Source of the DNA: Atrichornis clamosus
Taxonomy: Eukaryota > Chordata > Aves > Passeriformes > Menuridae
DNA length: 64,000 nucleotides
Assembly (NCBI GenBank): GCA_013400975.1
Contig: WBMZ01009468.1
Location: 1 to 64,000 of the forward strand
Direction of reading: 5' to 3'
Shown: piece by piece, positions 25,478 to 37,100 of the stretch
Position numbering within the stretch: position 1 is the stretch's first letter
How the letters are laid out: every line of letters begins with the position of its first letter
Program-made: the position numbers and the translations under genes
The notes under the pieces: model-generated
Databases searched by the model: none
Told to the model about the DNA's origin: nothing
Seen by the model: only the letters and a program-made list of their open reading frames with translations

Positions 25478-26217
25478 GTAAGTGTGGTTCTCTGCTGTGC
25501 CTGGCACGCCCCGGCTGCTCTGCCAGGTGTGACCCAGCAGCTTCCTCCTGCACTGGGGAGGGTCTTGGGGTTCTTCCTCCCAGCAAGATGTGTGCGGTGG
25601 GTGTTCGTCACTCGTTTTTACACTCACTGTCGGTAGCTCTTGACATTGAGTTGCACTTTGTTCTGAACTTCTAGTATGGAAACTAACTGAGCTCGGCTCT
25701 GCAGCTGCAGGTGATGGCCAGCCCTTTCATCTGACAGAAGTAATTTGGCTTTCTTATAACCACTACTCCCTTGCAGCTACTAGGGATGAGCAGCTTTGGC
25801 AGGCTAAATAAAATGGAAGTGAAATATTTGAGGAAGCCATTTCTTCCCACGAGCAGCAGGGTGGGCAAGTGTTTTGTGCAGAGTTTGAAGTGGAATGACA
25901 TTGGATACTGGGCCTGCCCTTGTGCGTGGGCTTTGAGGACTCTCCTCGTGCTCTTAGATGGCCACTGCATGGCTCTGCCGGGGCCCTGGGCTCCTTCATG
26001 CTCATTCAAACGTGTGTACTTGGCGGTCTCTGGTAGCTGGTGCCTATGAAGTAGTAGCTAAGCATTGTGTACTCTCAGTCTTTAAAGTGTCTCTCTCCAA
26101 AAATAATGGGGCAGAGGGAGATTGTTTTCTCTGTCTGCTGTGAAATACATTCTGAATTACTTCATGACCTGTGCACTGTATTGCTCGGAGAAATATGTGA
26201 GTATATATTTTTTTTAG
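25478..26217 (+). other. CTNNA1: CTNNA1 intron 4 (740 bp)
   Basis: A short intron from gtaagt to tttttttag. I see no repeat or other gene in it; the reading frames here are chance. Confidence 0.9.
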
Positions 26218-26337
26218 GTGGAAGATGGTATCCTGAAACTGAGAAATGCTGGCACAGAGCAGGACTTGGGTATCCAGTACAAAGCCCTCAAACCAGAAGT
26301 GGACAAGCTTAACATAATGGCAGCCAAAAGACAACAG
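26218..26337 (+). CDS. CTNNA1: CTNNA1 coding exon 4 (residues 157-196)
   Basis: The 120-bp exon encodes 40 residues from VEDGILKLRNAG through EQDLGIQYKALKPEVDK to MAAKRQQ. It starts and ends in phase 0. The acceptor is a long T tract (attttttttag). The donor is gtatag, which lacks the usual G at intron position +5, so it is weaker than the other five donors here. If the intron were retained, the second codon after the exon would be TAG. The peptide belongs to the second half of the N-terminal helical bundle. Compared with the human sequence I remember, only the NE/TE position near residue 169 differs. Confidence 0.97.
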
Positions 26338-28181
26338 GTATAGTGTGGCAACTCTTTCTTCTGTATATTATTTTTTATTTCTCCTTTTCAAAATAAGGCA
26401 GCCTTGCTGCTCTTGGACAGTACTATTACTGCTAATACTTTTTGCTACTTTTTTTTTTTTTTTTACACTTTATTGCTGAGTACTTTGTGTTGCACTCTGC
26501 TGTGTTTAGGAACTCTTGAGTTTGCCTGGTAAGCAGGAAAAGTCTGCTTGGCTGTAGGGTGCTGCTTCTGATGGAATTTGTTCTTTGTAGCATTTGTTCA
26601 CGTTAATGTTTTAGTTCCTTAATGCAATGCTGCTCCCCAAGACTTGCACTTCCCATTTTGAGGCAGTGCAGGTGTGGGTAAGGAGAGGGACCTGAGATGT
26701 GTCCCAGTCCTGGTGCAGTCACCACGAGACCACGTTGCTGTTGTGGTTCCCATGGATGGACTGAACATGTCCATGTGCAGAGGGGCCAAAGCCGTGGCTG
26801 GGCACAGTTACAGTTTTTTCCAAGGAAATGAGTGGTGATGCTCATTAGTCTTGCACTGAAATGTCCATTGGAGGAGGGGTTTAAATTCCTGTTTGCTTCG
26901 GATATGTTCCGTATTTGGATAGCTTGTGCTTAACCTTAAATTGTGTGTGAAATTTGTTTTGTTCAACAGCACTGGTGTGACTCAGTCTTGTGTAGGTAAG
27001 TTTTCAAAAGCAAGCAGAGGTGTAGGCAGTTTCACTTATCAGGAGTAGTATAATTCTTTCAGAGCATTTTTTGCCTCTTTGTTCTGCAGATATGTTCAAA
27101 CCAAAACTGCTTATGCACCTCTGACACTACTTGGGGTTTTTTGCACAGATTTGTCTTAGAAAATAAGCTGGGTACAGACTAAAAGGGATTGCCAGTGGGT
27201 TATGTATCTCAAATCTGATTGCAGTAAATGGGAGAGGGGTTGTGATGGCAATGCAATAAATGCTCTTAAGCTGCTTTGTGATGGATTGTTCTACACTATG
27301 GGAAGTGGTTGTACAAAATCTGTAAATCTCTATGCCTGCTTGGAGTGCCCTCCCTGTTCAGTGTGTGCCTTACAGAGGTCACATATTCCCCATCCATTCT
27401 GGAGAGCCTGACAGATTTTTTTCGCTTTTTTCAGTAAGGCAGTCCTTGTCTTCCTTTTCACTGCCTGTTTGCTAGGTTTAAGAGGTAACTCTAAAATTAT
27501 GATGCTGCTAATAACTGTGTTCCTTCTTCCTTTTATAAACTTGCTGCTTGTGCTGGACTTGAAGCTTTATCTGATCGTGGTGCTTCTGTTCCAAAACAGA
27601 GGTGATGGTGCTTTAGAGAATTACAGCACAGAGTGTTTGGGAAAAGACTTATGGACTTGCTCACTAATCTTGAATTAGTGGTAATTACAGTCATTGGATT
27701 AATTTTGTCTCATTGGAGGTGAACAAGAACTTGAATGAGATGATATATTTGTTCTTCTGAAATTAAGTACCCGAGTCTCTTGAGGAGAGTAAATGCTATC
27801 TTCTAGGTGTGATTAAAGAAAACATTCTGGTTGTGAGTCTGGGAGTTTAAATTAAAGATGATCTTGCTTCTCGTCTGCAAATGCAAGACAGGACAGCTTT
27901 CAAAATGCTGGTCCTCTGCTGCAGAGAGGAGCAAAAATCCAATGTCAAATTTGCAGTTGTGTTGTCAATTGCCCTACAGTGTTGTTGTTTTTTTGACTTT
28001 ATGAAACTGTGGTGTTTTGCAATTAGTTGAGCCCTTAAGGATGGGAATACTCAGCAGACAGATTGAGCATACGAGGCAAGGAACCTGCCTGTCCTTTGGA
28101 GACGCAGGGAGACAGTGCGTGGATGTTGAACGTAGGGAATGTTCTCAAATGCTTTGTTTTCCCCTTTAATTTTCCTAACAG
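26338..28181 (+). other. CTNNA1: CTNNA1 intron 5 (1,844 bp)
   Basis: It begins with the weak donor gtatag followed within about 20 bases by a T-rich stretch, and includes a run of 16 T at 26449-26464. It ends with the acceptor ttttcctaacag. No repeat family or gene is recognisable. Confidence 0.85.
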
Positions 28182-28448
28182 GAGTTGAAAGATGTGGGTC
28201 ACCGTGATCAGATGGCGGCAGCCAGAGGGATCCTGCAGAAGAACGTGCCCATCCTGTACACGGCATCCCAGGCCTGCCTGCAGCACCCTGACGTTGCTGC
28301 CTACAAAGCCAACAGGGACCTGATCTACAAGCAGCTGCAGCAGGCGGTCAGTGGCATCTCCAACGCCGCCCAGGCCACCGCCAGCGACGACGCTGCCCAG
28401 CAGCAGGGCGGCGGGGGAGAGCTGGCCTATGCCCTCAACAACTTCGAT
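28182..28448 (+). CDS. CTNNA1: CTNNA1 coding exon 5 (residues 197-285)
   Basis: The 267-bp exon encodes 89 residues from ELKDVGHRDQMAAARG to GGGGELAYALNNFD, in phase 0 at both ends, between acceptor tttcctaacag and donor gtgagt. It holds the last helices of the N domain, then a flexible linker with a polar, low-complexity stretch (ATASDDAAQQQGGGG) that differs slightly from the human form and leads into the M domain. The codons are GC-rich. The reading frame stays open past the donor to 28574, but the homology stops at the splice site. Confidence 0.97.
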
Positions 28449-30986
28449 GTGAGTTTTCAGCCCTTTCTGTCCAAAAAACCCCTCCAGCTCTCCTGTTTGT
28501 CCCCCTGGTGTACCATCAACAGCTTGCTTTTATTGACACTGCCTGGGAGATCATTTTCTCCTGAAGTACAGTGAGTTGTAGGTAAAGTAGACTTTTTAAA
28601 AAGTCTTCATCCAAACTAGTGTTGATGGAATATAGAAAGTTATATATGTGGTTCTTGGTGATGGAAGGCTGTCAAGTTAAACTAGCTCTGAAATAGCAGT
28701 TAGCCTACTGCTACATTAGATGTAAGCCCTTGGTTTGTTTGAAATTGATTATTTCATAATATATTTATGTAATGTATTCTTGGAGGTGACAGAAATGATT
28801 TATTAAAAGTGAATAATGTATTTGGAATTGCCGAAATTACCTATTGAGAGGAACATGAAGTGGGAAGTTTTAATATGATCTTTGGTTGGGAATGAAGTCA
28901 TTTCACACTGATATGTTGTACTGATCTGTCATGTTCTTTATCTTGCATTCAGCACGTTGCTGAGGACAGCCATGCATTTTTACTGAGATCGCTTTCCTTT
29001 TGAAGCCAGGATTCTGTGTCTACTTGATTCAGCCTCTGAATTTTAAACACTGTAGCACTAACTTACCTCTAGAACTTTATTTAATATTGCAAAGCCACCA
29101 CTGAAAAGGCAGTTAATAGTTGTCATTTTACCAGATTTTGCTCACCTTCACCTTTTCACTCTTACCACTCTTGTTCCTCCCTTTCTGCCATGTTTTTTTT
29201 TACCAGGATAAAATACTATTTGAGTTCTCCCTGTGCCTGGTGGGAAGCCTTTCCCTGTGATCTCTTGGGTAACAAGAGGATGTCATGGCTGTCTTGATCT
29301 GTGTGACTGACTTCAGTTTTAAGTCTGCCTTTGTGAAATGCCTTCAGATGCTCAGTAAGCCTTAGGAGTGTGCCTCAGGTCAGCCCCGAGGGGCTGCAGG
29401 CTCTCACAGGTGTCTGTGGGAGGGGAAGGCAGCCCTGCAGCAGCTCTCGTGCCAGGGGCTGGAGTTGAAGAAATAATTCAGGTTTGTGGGTTGGCTTGTC
29501 TAGCTCCAAACATCTAATGGGATTTCTGCCCCATCACCCTATTTTACTATACAAACTCTCCAATACACAGCTGGAGACTTTTTTGAGTGTTCAGATGAAG
29601 CTTTTTGAGCTTTTAATTCCACTTTGTGAGGCTCTCTAATAGCAGCAGTGATCAGCAGGCCAGCTTCACGTTGTGTGCGATAGCTTTGTCGTCTCATCCC
29701 TGCCAAAGGAGGCTGACAAAACAAATGTGTGGAGGTTCTTGGCAGATGTTATCCCTGCACTTCATTTCCTGCTACTGCTTGAGTGTTATTACGCTCCTGT
29801 AATAGAGGCTTTGAGCACACATGCCCCTAGATACTCCAGTGATGGTAAAATATTAAATGGCTACCAGAAGACAACAAGCTGATCGTTATCTCTCTTTTTT
29901 GATGGTGCAGTTCTGGAGTGGGAGCACGCTACCATTATATTAGCCAATGGTTAAAAGTTTCAGGAAAAATGAGGAATGTGTAGGAGAGAACATGCCATGT
30001 TCTCATCCTGCTGTGATGGCTGTGGAGGGACTCTGTAGGGATATGGAATGTGCTTGTTGGCAGGAGGAGGTGGTTGTGCCATGGCTGCTGAGGTTAGCTG
30101 GAGTACAAACTGATTTCAGAAAGCTCTGGGGCTTCTTTTAGCACATCCTGCCCCTGTGCTGCTAAAACAACCCAATCAAACTCTAAACAACCCACCAAAC
30201 CTTGAAATGGTCAAATAATTTTTCTTTAATAAATGACAGACCTGTTTAGACAAATACCTGAAAGTACTCAATGGTGGTAAGTACTGTATGGCTTCTTTCT
30301 GGGGAACTTCCATGGGTGGCATTGGGCCCGTGAGAGCAGATACATCAGTGCTGCTGTTTCAGCCTTAAAACTCTCAGTAAGAGCAGTGCCTAATAGTCTG
30401 GCAAGACAAACCTGTGATAATTTTGTGCCATGAGGAAATTGATTTCTGTGCTGTTTGAAACCTTTGTGTTAATGTTTCACTTGGAGAATTTTTGAGAATG
30501 CAGTTGTATTTACCTGCCTAACATTGAAGAGAAGAAAGCCTGTACAAAGTAGGGCAACAGAGCACAATACATAGGGCTAATTTTGGACATTTGTTTTCTC
30601 GTTCATGATGGGATAATTATATGTGACAAGTTAACTAGTGAAGGCATGTCCAGATTGACGTGTAGTTAGGAAGAGTTCTGTACTTTGAACCTTATTTTTG
30701 CTGGCACATTTGATTTTTGCCATTCATGTAATGAGGCTTCCTGTGGCCAAGTTTTGTTTAGCTGTCAAAGCAGCACAAGAAATGACTAGCAATATAATCT
30801 GCTGGGAAACTTCTTAGTAATTTTACAAAACTACTCATGAAAATCCTCCTCAGTGCCAAAATAGCCTCGTTTGCCTCTTAATGTCCGATCAGGGGGTTGC
30901 TTGAAGTGTTGGTTGTGCTGATGACTTAACAGTAAGACCCTGCTTGGGCTGATGACTGATTTGCAGAACTTTTTTTCCTTGCCTAG
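28449..30986 (+). other. CTNNA1: CTNNA1 intron 6 (2,538 bp)
   Basis: The intron runs from gtgagt to the acceptor ttttttccttgcctag. It is AT-rich with no recognised transposon or RNA gene. The reading frames of 60-70 residues here have no family resemblance. Confidence 0.85.
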
Positions 30987-31190
30987 AAACAAATCATCGT
31001 GGACCCCTCGACGTTCAGCGAGGAGCGCTTCCGGCCGTCGCTGGAGGAGCGGCTGGAGAGCATCATCAGCGGCGCGGCGCTGATGGCCGACTCCTCGTGC
31101 ACGCGCGACGACCGCCGCGAGCGCATCGTGGCCGAGTGCAACGCCGTGCGCCAGGCCCTGCAGGACCTGCTCTCCGAGTACATGGGCAAC
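30987..31190 (+). CDS. CTNNA1: CTNNA1 coding exon 6 (residues 286-353)
   Basis: The 204-bp exon encodes 68 residues from KQIIVDPSTFSEERFRPSLE to LLSEYMGN, in phase 0 at both ends, between acceptor ccttgcctag and donor gtgagt. It opens the M (middle) domain. The helix containing RERIVAECNAVRQALQDLL is the known vinculin-binding segment that is unmasked when the protein is under tension. The exon is strikingly CpG-dense (for example gcgcgacgaccgccgcgag) within AT-rich introns. This is the last CTNNA1 coding exon in the window. The next, expected to begin around AGRKERSDAL from the mammalian protein, is beyond 64000. The six exons total 1,059 bases with no stop. Confidence 0.97.
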
Positions 31191-34100
31191 GTGAGTGCCT
31201 GCTGCCCCTGTTCCCTTCCCGCGGGTTTAGCTCTGTGTGAGCAGCTGAAACACAGAATTGGAGCCGTGGCTCTCGTTGGTTCTGTCCCCGACAGAATTTG
31301 AATAGTGGTCTTGAAAGCTTTGTCGTGAAATGTACCTAAATCACCAGTGGTGCTTACCTTAAAATTGATCTCTAGTCTTCCAAGGAAGTGCTACTATAAA
31401 GTGTTAGCCCTTTGACACTGCTTCTATTTTATGACTGCTGATACTGGTTTCTATAGAAATCCAAACCTCGGTTCACGTAAGGTTATGCGAAAAGTTATAC
31501 TTCACTTGTGTTGACTCTTGGAAACTTTAACTGTGTCATGTTTTTAGCTGAAAGCATAAATTGTCAGAATCAAGTTGATTATTGTTGCTACTCAGTTTGA
31601 GTAGAAGTGATGTGTGAAGTTAAATATGGAGTAAAAAAATCCTGAGAGCAGTTTGGTGTAGATATTGGGCTCTGAGCAGTTCTTTTCCAGTGTTTAGGCA
31701 TTGAATGTGCACATAGTCTTTGAAGCTTGAGAGTGTTTCTGTGGTTGGAGTAAGTGTCATGTCATGCGGATGAGCTTCTGCATTTGAGGGCATCATGATA
31801 CAATATTGGACTTTCTTCCCCTCCATTGCCCCTTTGCTCTTGTTCCAGTGGGTTTTAATCTGAGTCACTTGCTGTGTTGAGAGGTGAAGCCAGAATATCG
31901 TAAGATTATAGACTAGACTTTATATAATTGTTAAACTTTAAATACTGTTAAAGCTGGTTTCAGAAAAAAAGCTGCAAAAATGGCAACAACTTAAGCAAAC
32001 TATGTGGCTTGTAGTGCTGTGGCAAGTAGGATTGTCTGAAGGAATCTTAATGGGAAGAGGTGAGGTCTTTATGGTTTTGAACTTGTTTGGGGTGCAACTT
32101 AGTTCAGAGATGCCTTTTCTACACAGTAAGACTTATTTAGGAACCTTGCTGCCTTAGGTAGCTTACCTTCAAATCTTTGGGCCAAAGTTACTTCAGTGTA
32201 GAGTAAAACTGGCCCAAAGGCTGCCACATGTGGGTTGAGGTGGTGGAATTTGGAGAACAGCTGCAGCATGTGGCAGAGAGAAAGGAAAACAAGGATTCCT
32301 GTTTACCAAAGACAAGGGCAAAGTAATTGAACAAAACTGAAAGGCAAGTGTGATGTAGCCTGCGGGCTGAGCTAGGTATTCATGTAGTCTGTCTTAATTG
32401 CTTGCGAAAGTAGCTTGTGCTCAGCATTGACATTTTGTAGAACTTCAGACTGCAGCTGGGAAGCAAAGCACGAAGTTGTGCCATTCAAAACTCCTTTGAG
32501 CAGGGTGTTTTATGAGTCTGTGAAGCATCAGCAATAATCCCTCAAATGTGCTGCTGGATTGGATGGAGCCCTGTCAGCATGATTCCGAATGGAGCAGCCA
32601 CCAAAGGGTAATTAAACATGTGGAAGAGGTAAATGCTCGGTCTTGCATGTCAGAGTTGGTGGCATTTGTCTCATTGAAAGTTGGTCAATACCCATGTGAG
32701 AGTGCAGAGCTTTGACTTCCTCTCACAGAAATGCCTGTCCTCCTCCTCAGCCATGTGCTTTTGTCTCTGATAGGCAAGTTAAAGTAATCATGCTGAGATG
32801 GAAAGAATGTATTCCCTCTGTTATCTCCTTTAACACATTGTGAAATTAGTGGAGCATACTGAATTTTTTAAAGTCACTGCTATGTTATGATTGTAGACAG
32901 TGTAGTTGGGGAAATGAGATTAGAAATTCAGTGAAATGGAGTGGAAAAAGCAATTGATAAATTATGGTGAAAATGTGGGATGGTGTGTAAAAATCCATAC
33001 TGTAAACCCCTCTGTGATTAAGCTGAAGAATGACTAATAGTTGGGAATCTAAACAGTGAAAATGGTTTGATACATCTGCAGGAAGAGTAGGGATGTGCTG
33101 ACTTAGAGTAGTGGCAGAGGAAATGTCATTTCATGTATATGTATGATATACCCACAGCTACAGCTCCTGGGTTGCTTTCCTCCAGCCTCCCTTTGAAGGA
33201 GGAAGTGAATTGGGCATTAAATCTGTTAATTGCACAGCACTTGCAGTGCACCATAAATCCCATCCAAGTGCTAGAGTAAGAGGTATTTATTGGCCAAGTG
33301 TAAAAACTCAGAGAAGATTGGATGAGGAATACACTGAAAGGCTGAAGCACAGGACTGTCTTGAGGCAGATTCCCTTTTAGCATTAAATGCCTTTTCTTCA
33401 GTGACTTCTTCTACATTTTGGAGTGTTTTTCAGACCTCTGGCAATAACAGGACTGTTTCCTAGCTAGTTTATAACTCAAAGTTTAGTGGTTTGGACCCAG
33501 AGTTTAACTGTTTCTCTGTGCCTGTCCTTGGGGGTCTGTAAGTCTGCAAGCACTGGAGGCTGTGTTACGGAGTGTGGCAGAAGTTTTTAGCTGAGTAACA
33601 GTTTTTGGCAGTAAACTGAACTGTAGGATCTCTTGACCCCCACTGCATCTGCTGGCATGGTGATGAATCCTGTGATTATGCCCTTAAAAGAAGGGCAAGA
33701 TTTGTTTGTTCAGTAGTTTGTTACAGAAGTTTGAATCCCCTTTTTCTTAGATTGGTGAGTGTATTATTTCCTTTTCCTCTAGCACAACTTCTCTTGCCAT
33801 TTTCAAGAGCAGTCCAGCTTGGTCAGACTAACTCTTGCACATCAAGGCCAGTATCCTGTCAGACAGTGGTCAGTAGTGATGCTGTGACAGAAGGACAGGA
33901 ACAAGGGAACTGTGTAGTTTGTCTTCGTGCCCCTTCTGTTGGATATTTCCTTGCTTAGGAAAAGCCCCTGAGCAGCAACTCCCTGTCCATCCTTTCCTGT
34001 GCCACTTAGGCTGTTTCAGAGCCATGCCATGTAGGAGACTTTGGCCTTAGCCTTCCCAGAATGGAGTGTCCTAGTTTTGTTAGGTCTTGCCATAACTGAG

Positions 34101-37100
34101 TTACTCATCACCTCCTCTCAGCTCTGGCTGTGCCCTCATTACCAAACAGCGTGGTGGGTTTGGACGGGGTTGTAGAGGGAATGTCTCAGTGCCTGTGTGT
34201 GCCTGCATTTCTCAGCAGTTTGTCAGCTGATTTGAGCCTAGTCCTGTGGACTGGTTAGTGTTTGGTGTGGTAATGGCTGTCTCCTTGTGTAGATCCACTT
34301 GGAGAATCCAGCTCGGGTGGCCCAGGAAGGCTTCGAGGTGAGAATCGGAGTGTATGAAGTGACAGCACTGGGAGATGAGTTTCAAAAGTGCTCTGCTGAT
34401 GTGAGTCAAAATGCTGGTGTGCTCACATTCCCCCACCCCCTCCTGCACCCTGTCTGGATCCTCACATTCCCATTGAGGTTTGGGGACCAGAACTGCACTG
34501 GCTGTTCCGGATTTGGGCAGTGTCACGATATCTTCTGGTTTTGTTCTGCAGTCCTGAGCTGCCACTGCCTCACACTTCATGTACTCTCTGACAGCTGCTG
34601 AGCATGGAGGGGGCTCCAGGAACAGCTGCCCTCAGGATTGAGCTCCTGAGCCACGTTGGCAGGGGTCTGTTTCTGTGGATGTTAGGTGAGATGGGCTTTC
34701 ATTACCTAAGTCCACTGAACTTCATTGGCCGCTTTATCACCACCTTCTTGGTTTATTCTTTAAAATCCCAGCTGTTCATCCCTTAATTGTAGCATCTGAT
34801 TCTCTGGCTTTTCCCCCTCCTCTTCCACTTCACCTAGGGAGAGCTGTTTTCCATTATGGCTTTTGCTCAGTTCTCACAATTCCAACAGAAAACAGTTTTC
34901 CTCTTTAAACTTGCATTGCAGATCCCTCCTGGATTGAAATAGCAGGGATGTCTATTTGCATTTGGGTTTTATTACTTGGAGTTGAGCTTGATTCTTAGTG
35001 CTAGTGCTGAATGGCGGAGCTAGAAGGGGAAGGCCTAAATTCATTATCAATTCTGACTAGCTTTGTAAAACCAGAATAGGTTTTGGCCTTGGTTCTGGGA
35101 TCAACTGCCTGGAATGCAGTAAATTGACCACATCAGTTGTAGCTAAGTCTGTAATAGAACTGACAGATGGCAAGATCCAGATCTTTGTGTGATTCATGGC
35201 AGTCAGGCATTCTTGGTGTGTATTTTATTAATTAAATGAAAAAATTTCAAAGCATATTTGAGGTTAGCTGAACATCGATTCCAGACTTAGGGAGGGCAGG
35301 AGGACAGAGCAAAACATTGAACTGAATGATGCCAAGATTAACAGTGCATCAGTGAGGAAGTTAGCAAGAAATATAAGAAAATCCAATGTAAACAGTCTGT
35401 TGTGTCTAACTTCATGCTCTTGTGTGGGTACACACTGACCTGTTGCAGTTTGCTCCAGATAGAAAGGTTGAAGCTGTATATTTTTTGACACTACTACCAA
35501 TTTATCCTGGCATTGCCTTTGCACTGGCAGCTGGTGAGATTCCTCTCCCAGTGTAGAGCAGGTACAGTCTCTGCTTTTCTGTGCTGTGCTACTCAACTCT
35601 GCCTCAAAGTTAACATAACTGCAATGAAAGCTACGTGGATATCTAAACTACTGAAAGTGAATGCATAAAGAAACCCCAGTGGGCTGACAGCTGAAATATT
35701 CCTGTGTCTTTGAGAAGCTGCTATGTAGAATGGAGAGGTAAAAAATGTCAGTGACACAGGAATCCACAAACATTCTCAAGACAGGTACGTGCTCTGTACT
35801 GTAACCCTCTGGGTGTTATTAGCACAGGACTTGGGCAGGACTTGTCTGGATATCAGCTGTGTTGCCAACCCCAGGAGATGGTGGGTTTGAGGCTGGGCTT
35901 TGTAGTTGGGGTTTGGGGTTTAGCAGGGTAGAAAGCACAGGCCGTGTCTTGGAAATGTAACCAGCAGTTTCCACTCTGCTCTCAATGTGCCTTGAACTTG
36001 CAGAAGACATCATTTCTCTGACTGACATGTAAGACTGGAAATAAAAACTTCCTTAAGCTTCTGACAGTCAGTTCTGATGGCTTGGTGCAGGAGTCCTGAG
36101 GGATGGGAACAGTTGGGCTCCTTTCCGTGAGCTGTTGGGCAGCAGCGGTCGGAGGTGTCCAGCTCTGTTTTGTGTGCACAGGAAAGTGCAGAGAGCTCTC
36201 ATTTTCAGTCTGTTCTGTACACCATCAATTTCTAATGCATATGGCTCCCCTTTCATGCACACACCAGTAACTCAGCCATGTACAAGCAGAAACATTGTCA
36301 GGAATTGTAGTTTGGCTGGTGCGGGATGCGAACCTGGAGCCCCTTTGTGTACCACATGTTCTTGTACAATAAAATCCCTTGTTACTACATTTGGAAACGA
36401 TAAATCATCTTACATAAAGTAGCTTGACAGGTCCCATTTCAATGGGAATTTTAATGCTTTCATATTAACATTCTGACTGTGTCCTTGACTGTCTGGATTG
36501 CATTAGAGGTGCTTGGCAGCAAATGGAGAAAAGCCATTGGGAGCTGGTTCAGAGCAGGCATTCCAGGCACACATCACTTCAGGATGGCTTTTTATTTTCC
36601 CTGCTTTCCATCTTCTGTTTGGCCTCAAGTGCTTGAGTACCACAGCAGGGTCTGTTTGGGGGTGGGTGTTGTGTTTCTTTCTGTGTCAGATTTTAGCCTG
36701 ACTTACACTGGTGTGGCACAACTCGAAGGTAAGGGAGGTGTTGAAGGCCAGGCCCCGCACTGCCTCAGAATCTCTTGCAGGCCAGTGTGGTTTGGATCTC
36801 AGGGTATCCAGAGGAGGTCTCAACACTTCTGGTTTTGGACCAGGTGGACTCAACTTGCTAAATGCTTGGTTTGCACCCTTGTGTCTGTGTTCAGTGCAAT
36901 TGCAGGAATGTACTGCTCCACACAAGTGCTGTTCTCTCAACCTTAATTGCACTATTTTGCTTTTCGTCCCTAAGCTCCTTTGAGCATCTCTGATGCTTGA
37001 AAGTGATTGGGTAGGAAAGTGCCTGGCTTATCTATTCAATATCTGCTGGTAGAAATCATTTGTCTTCAGAACTACCAGCAAAGGATATTTCTACTCCTGA

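Noticed and set aside
30983..31189. Minus-strand frame of 68 codons over CTNNA1 exon 6
   Set aside because: It is the shadow of the GC-rich plus-strand exon.
34420..34570. Possible ancient CR1 fragment ('ggggaccagaactgcactgg')
   Set aside because: One phrase resembles avian CR1 but the flanks are too diverged for me to set ends or orientation; a repeat library search would decide.
36479..36946. Reading frame of 155 codons in intron 7
   Set aside because: No recognisable domain; overlapping frames of similar length occur in other phases and on the other strand, typical of chance.
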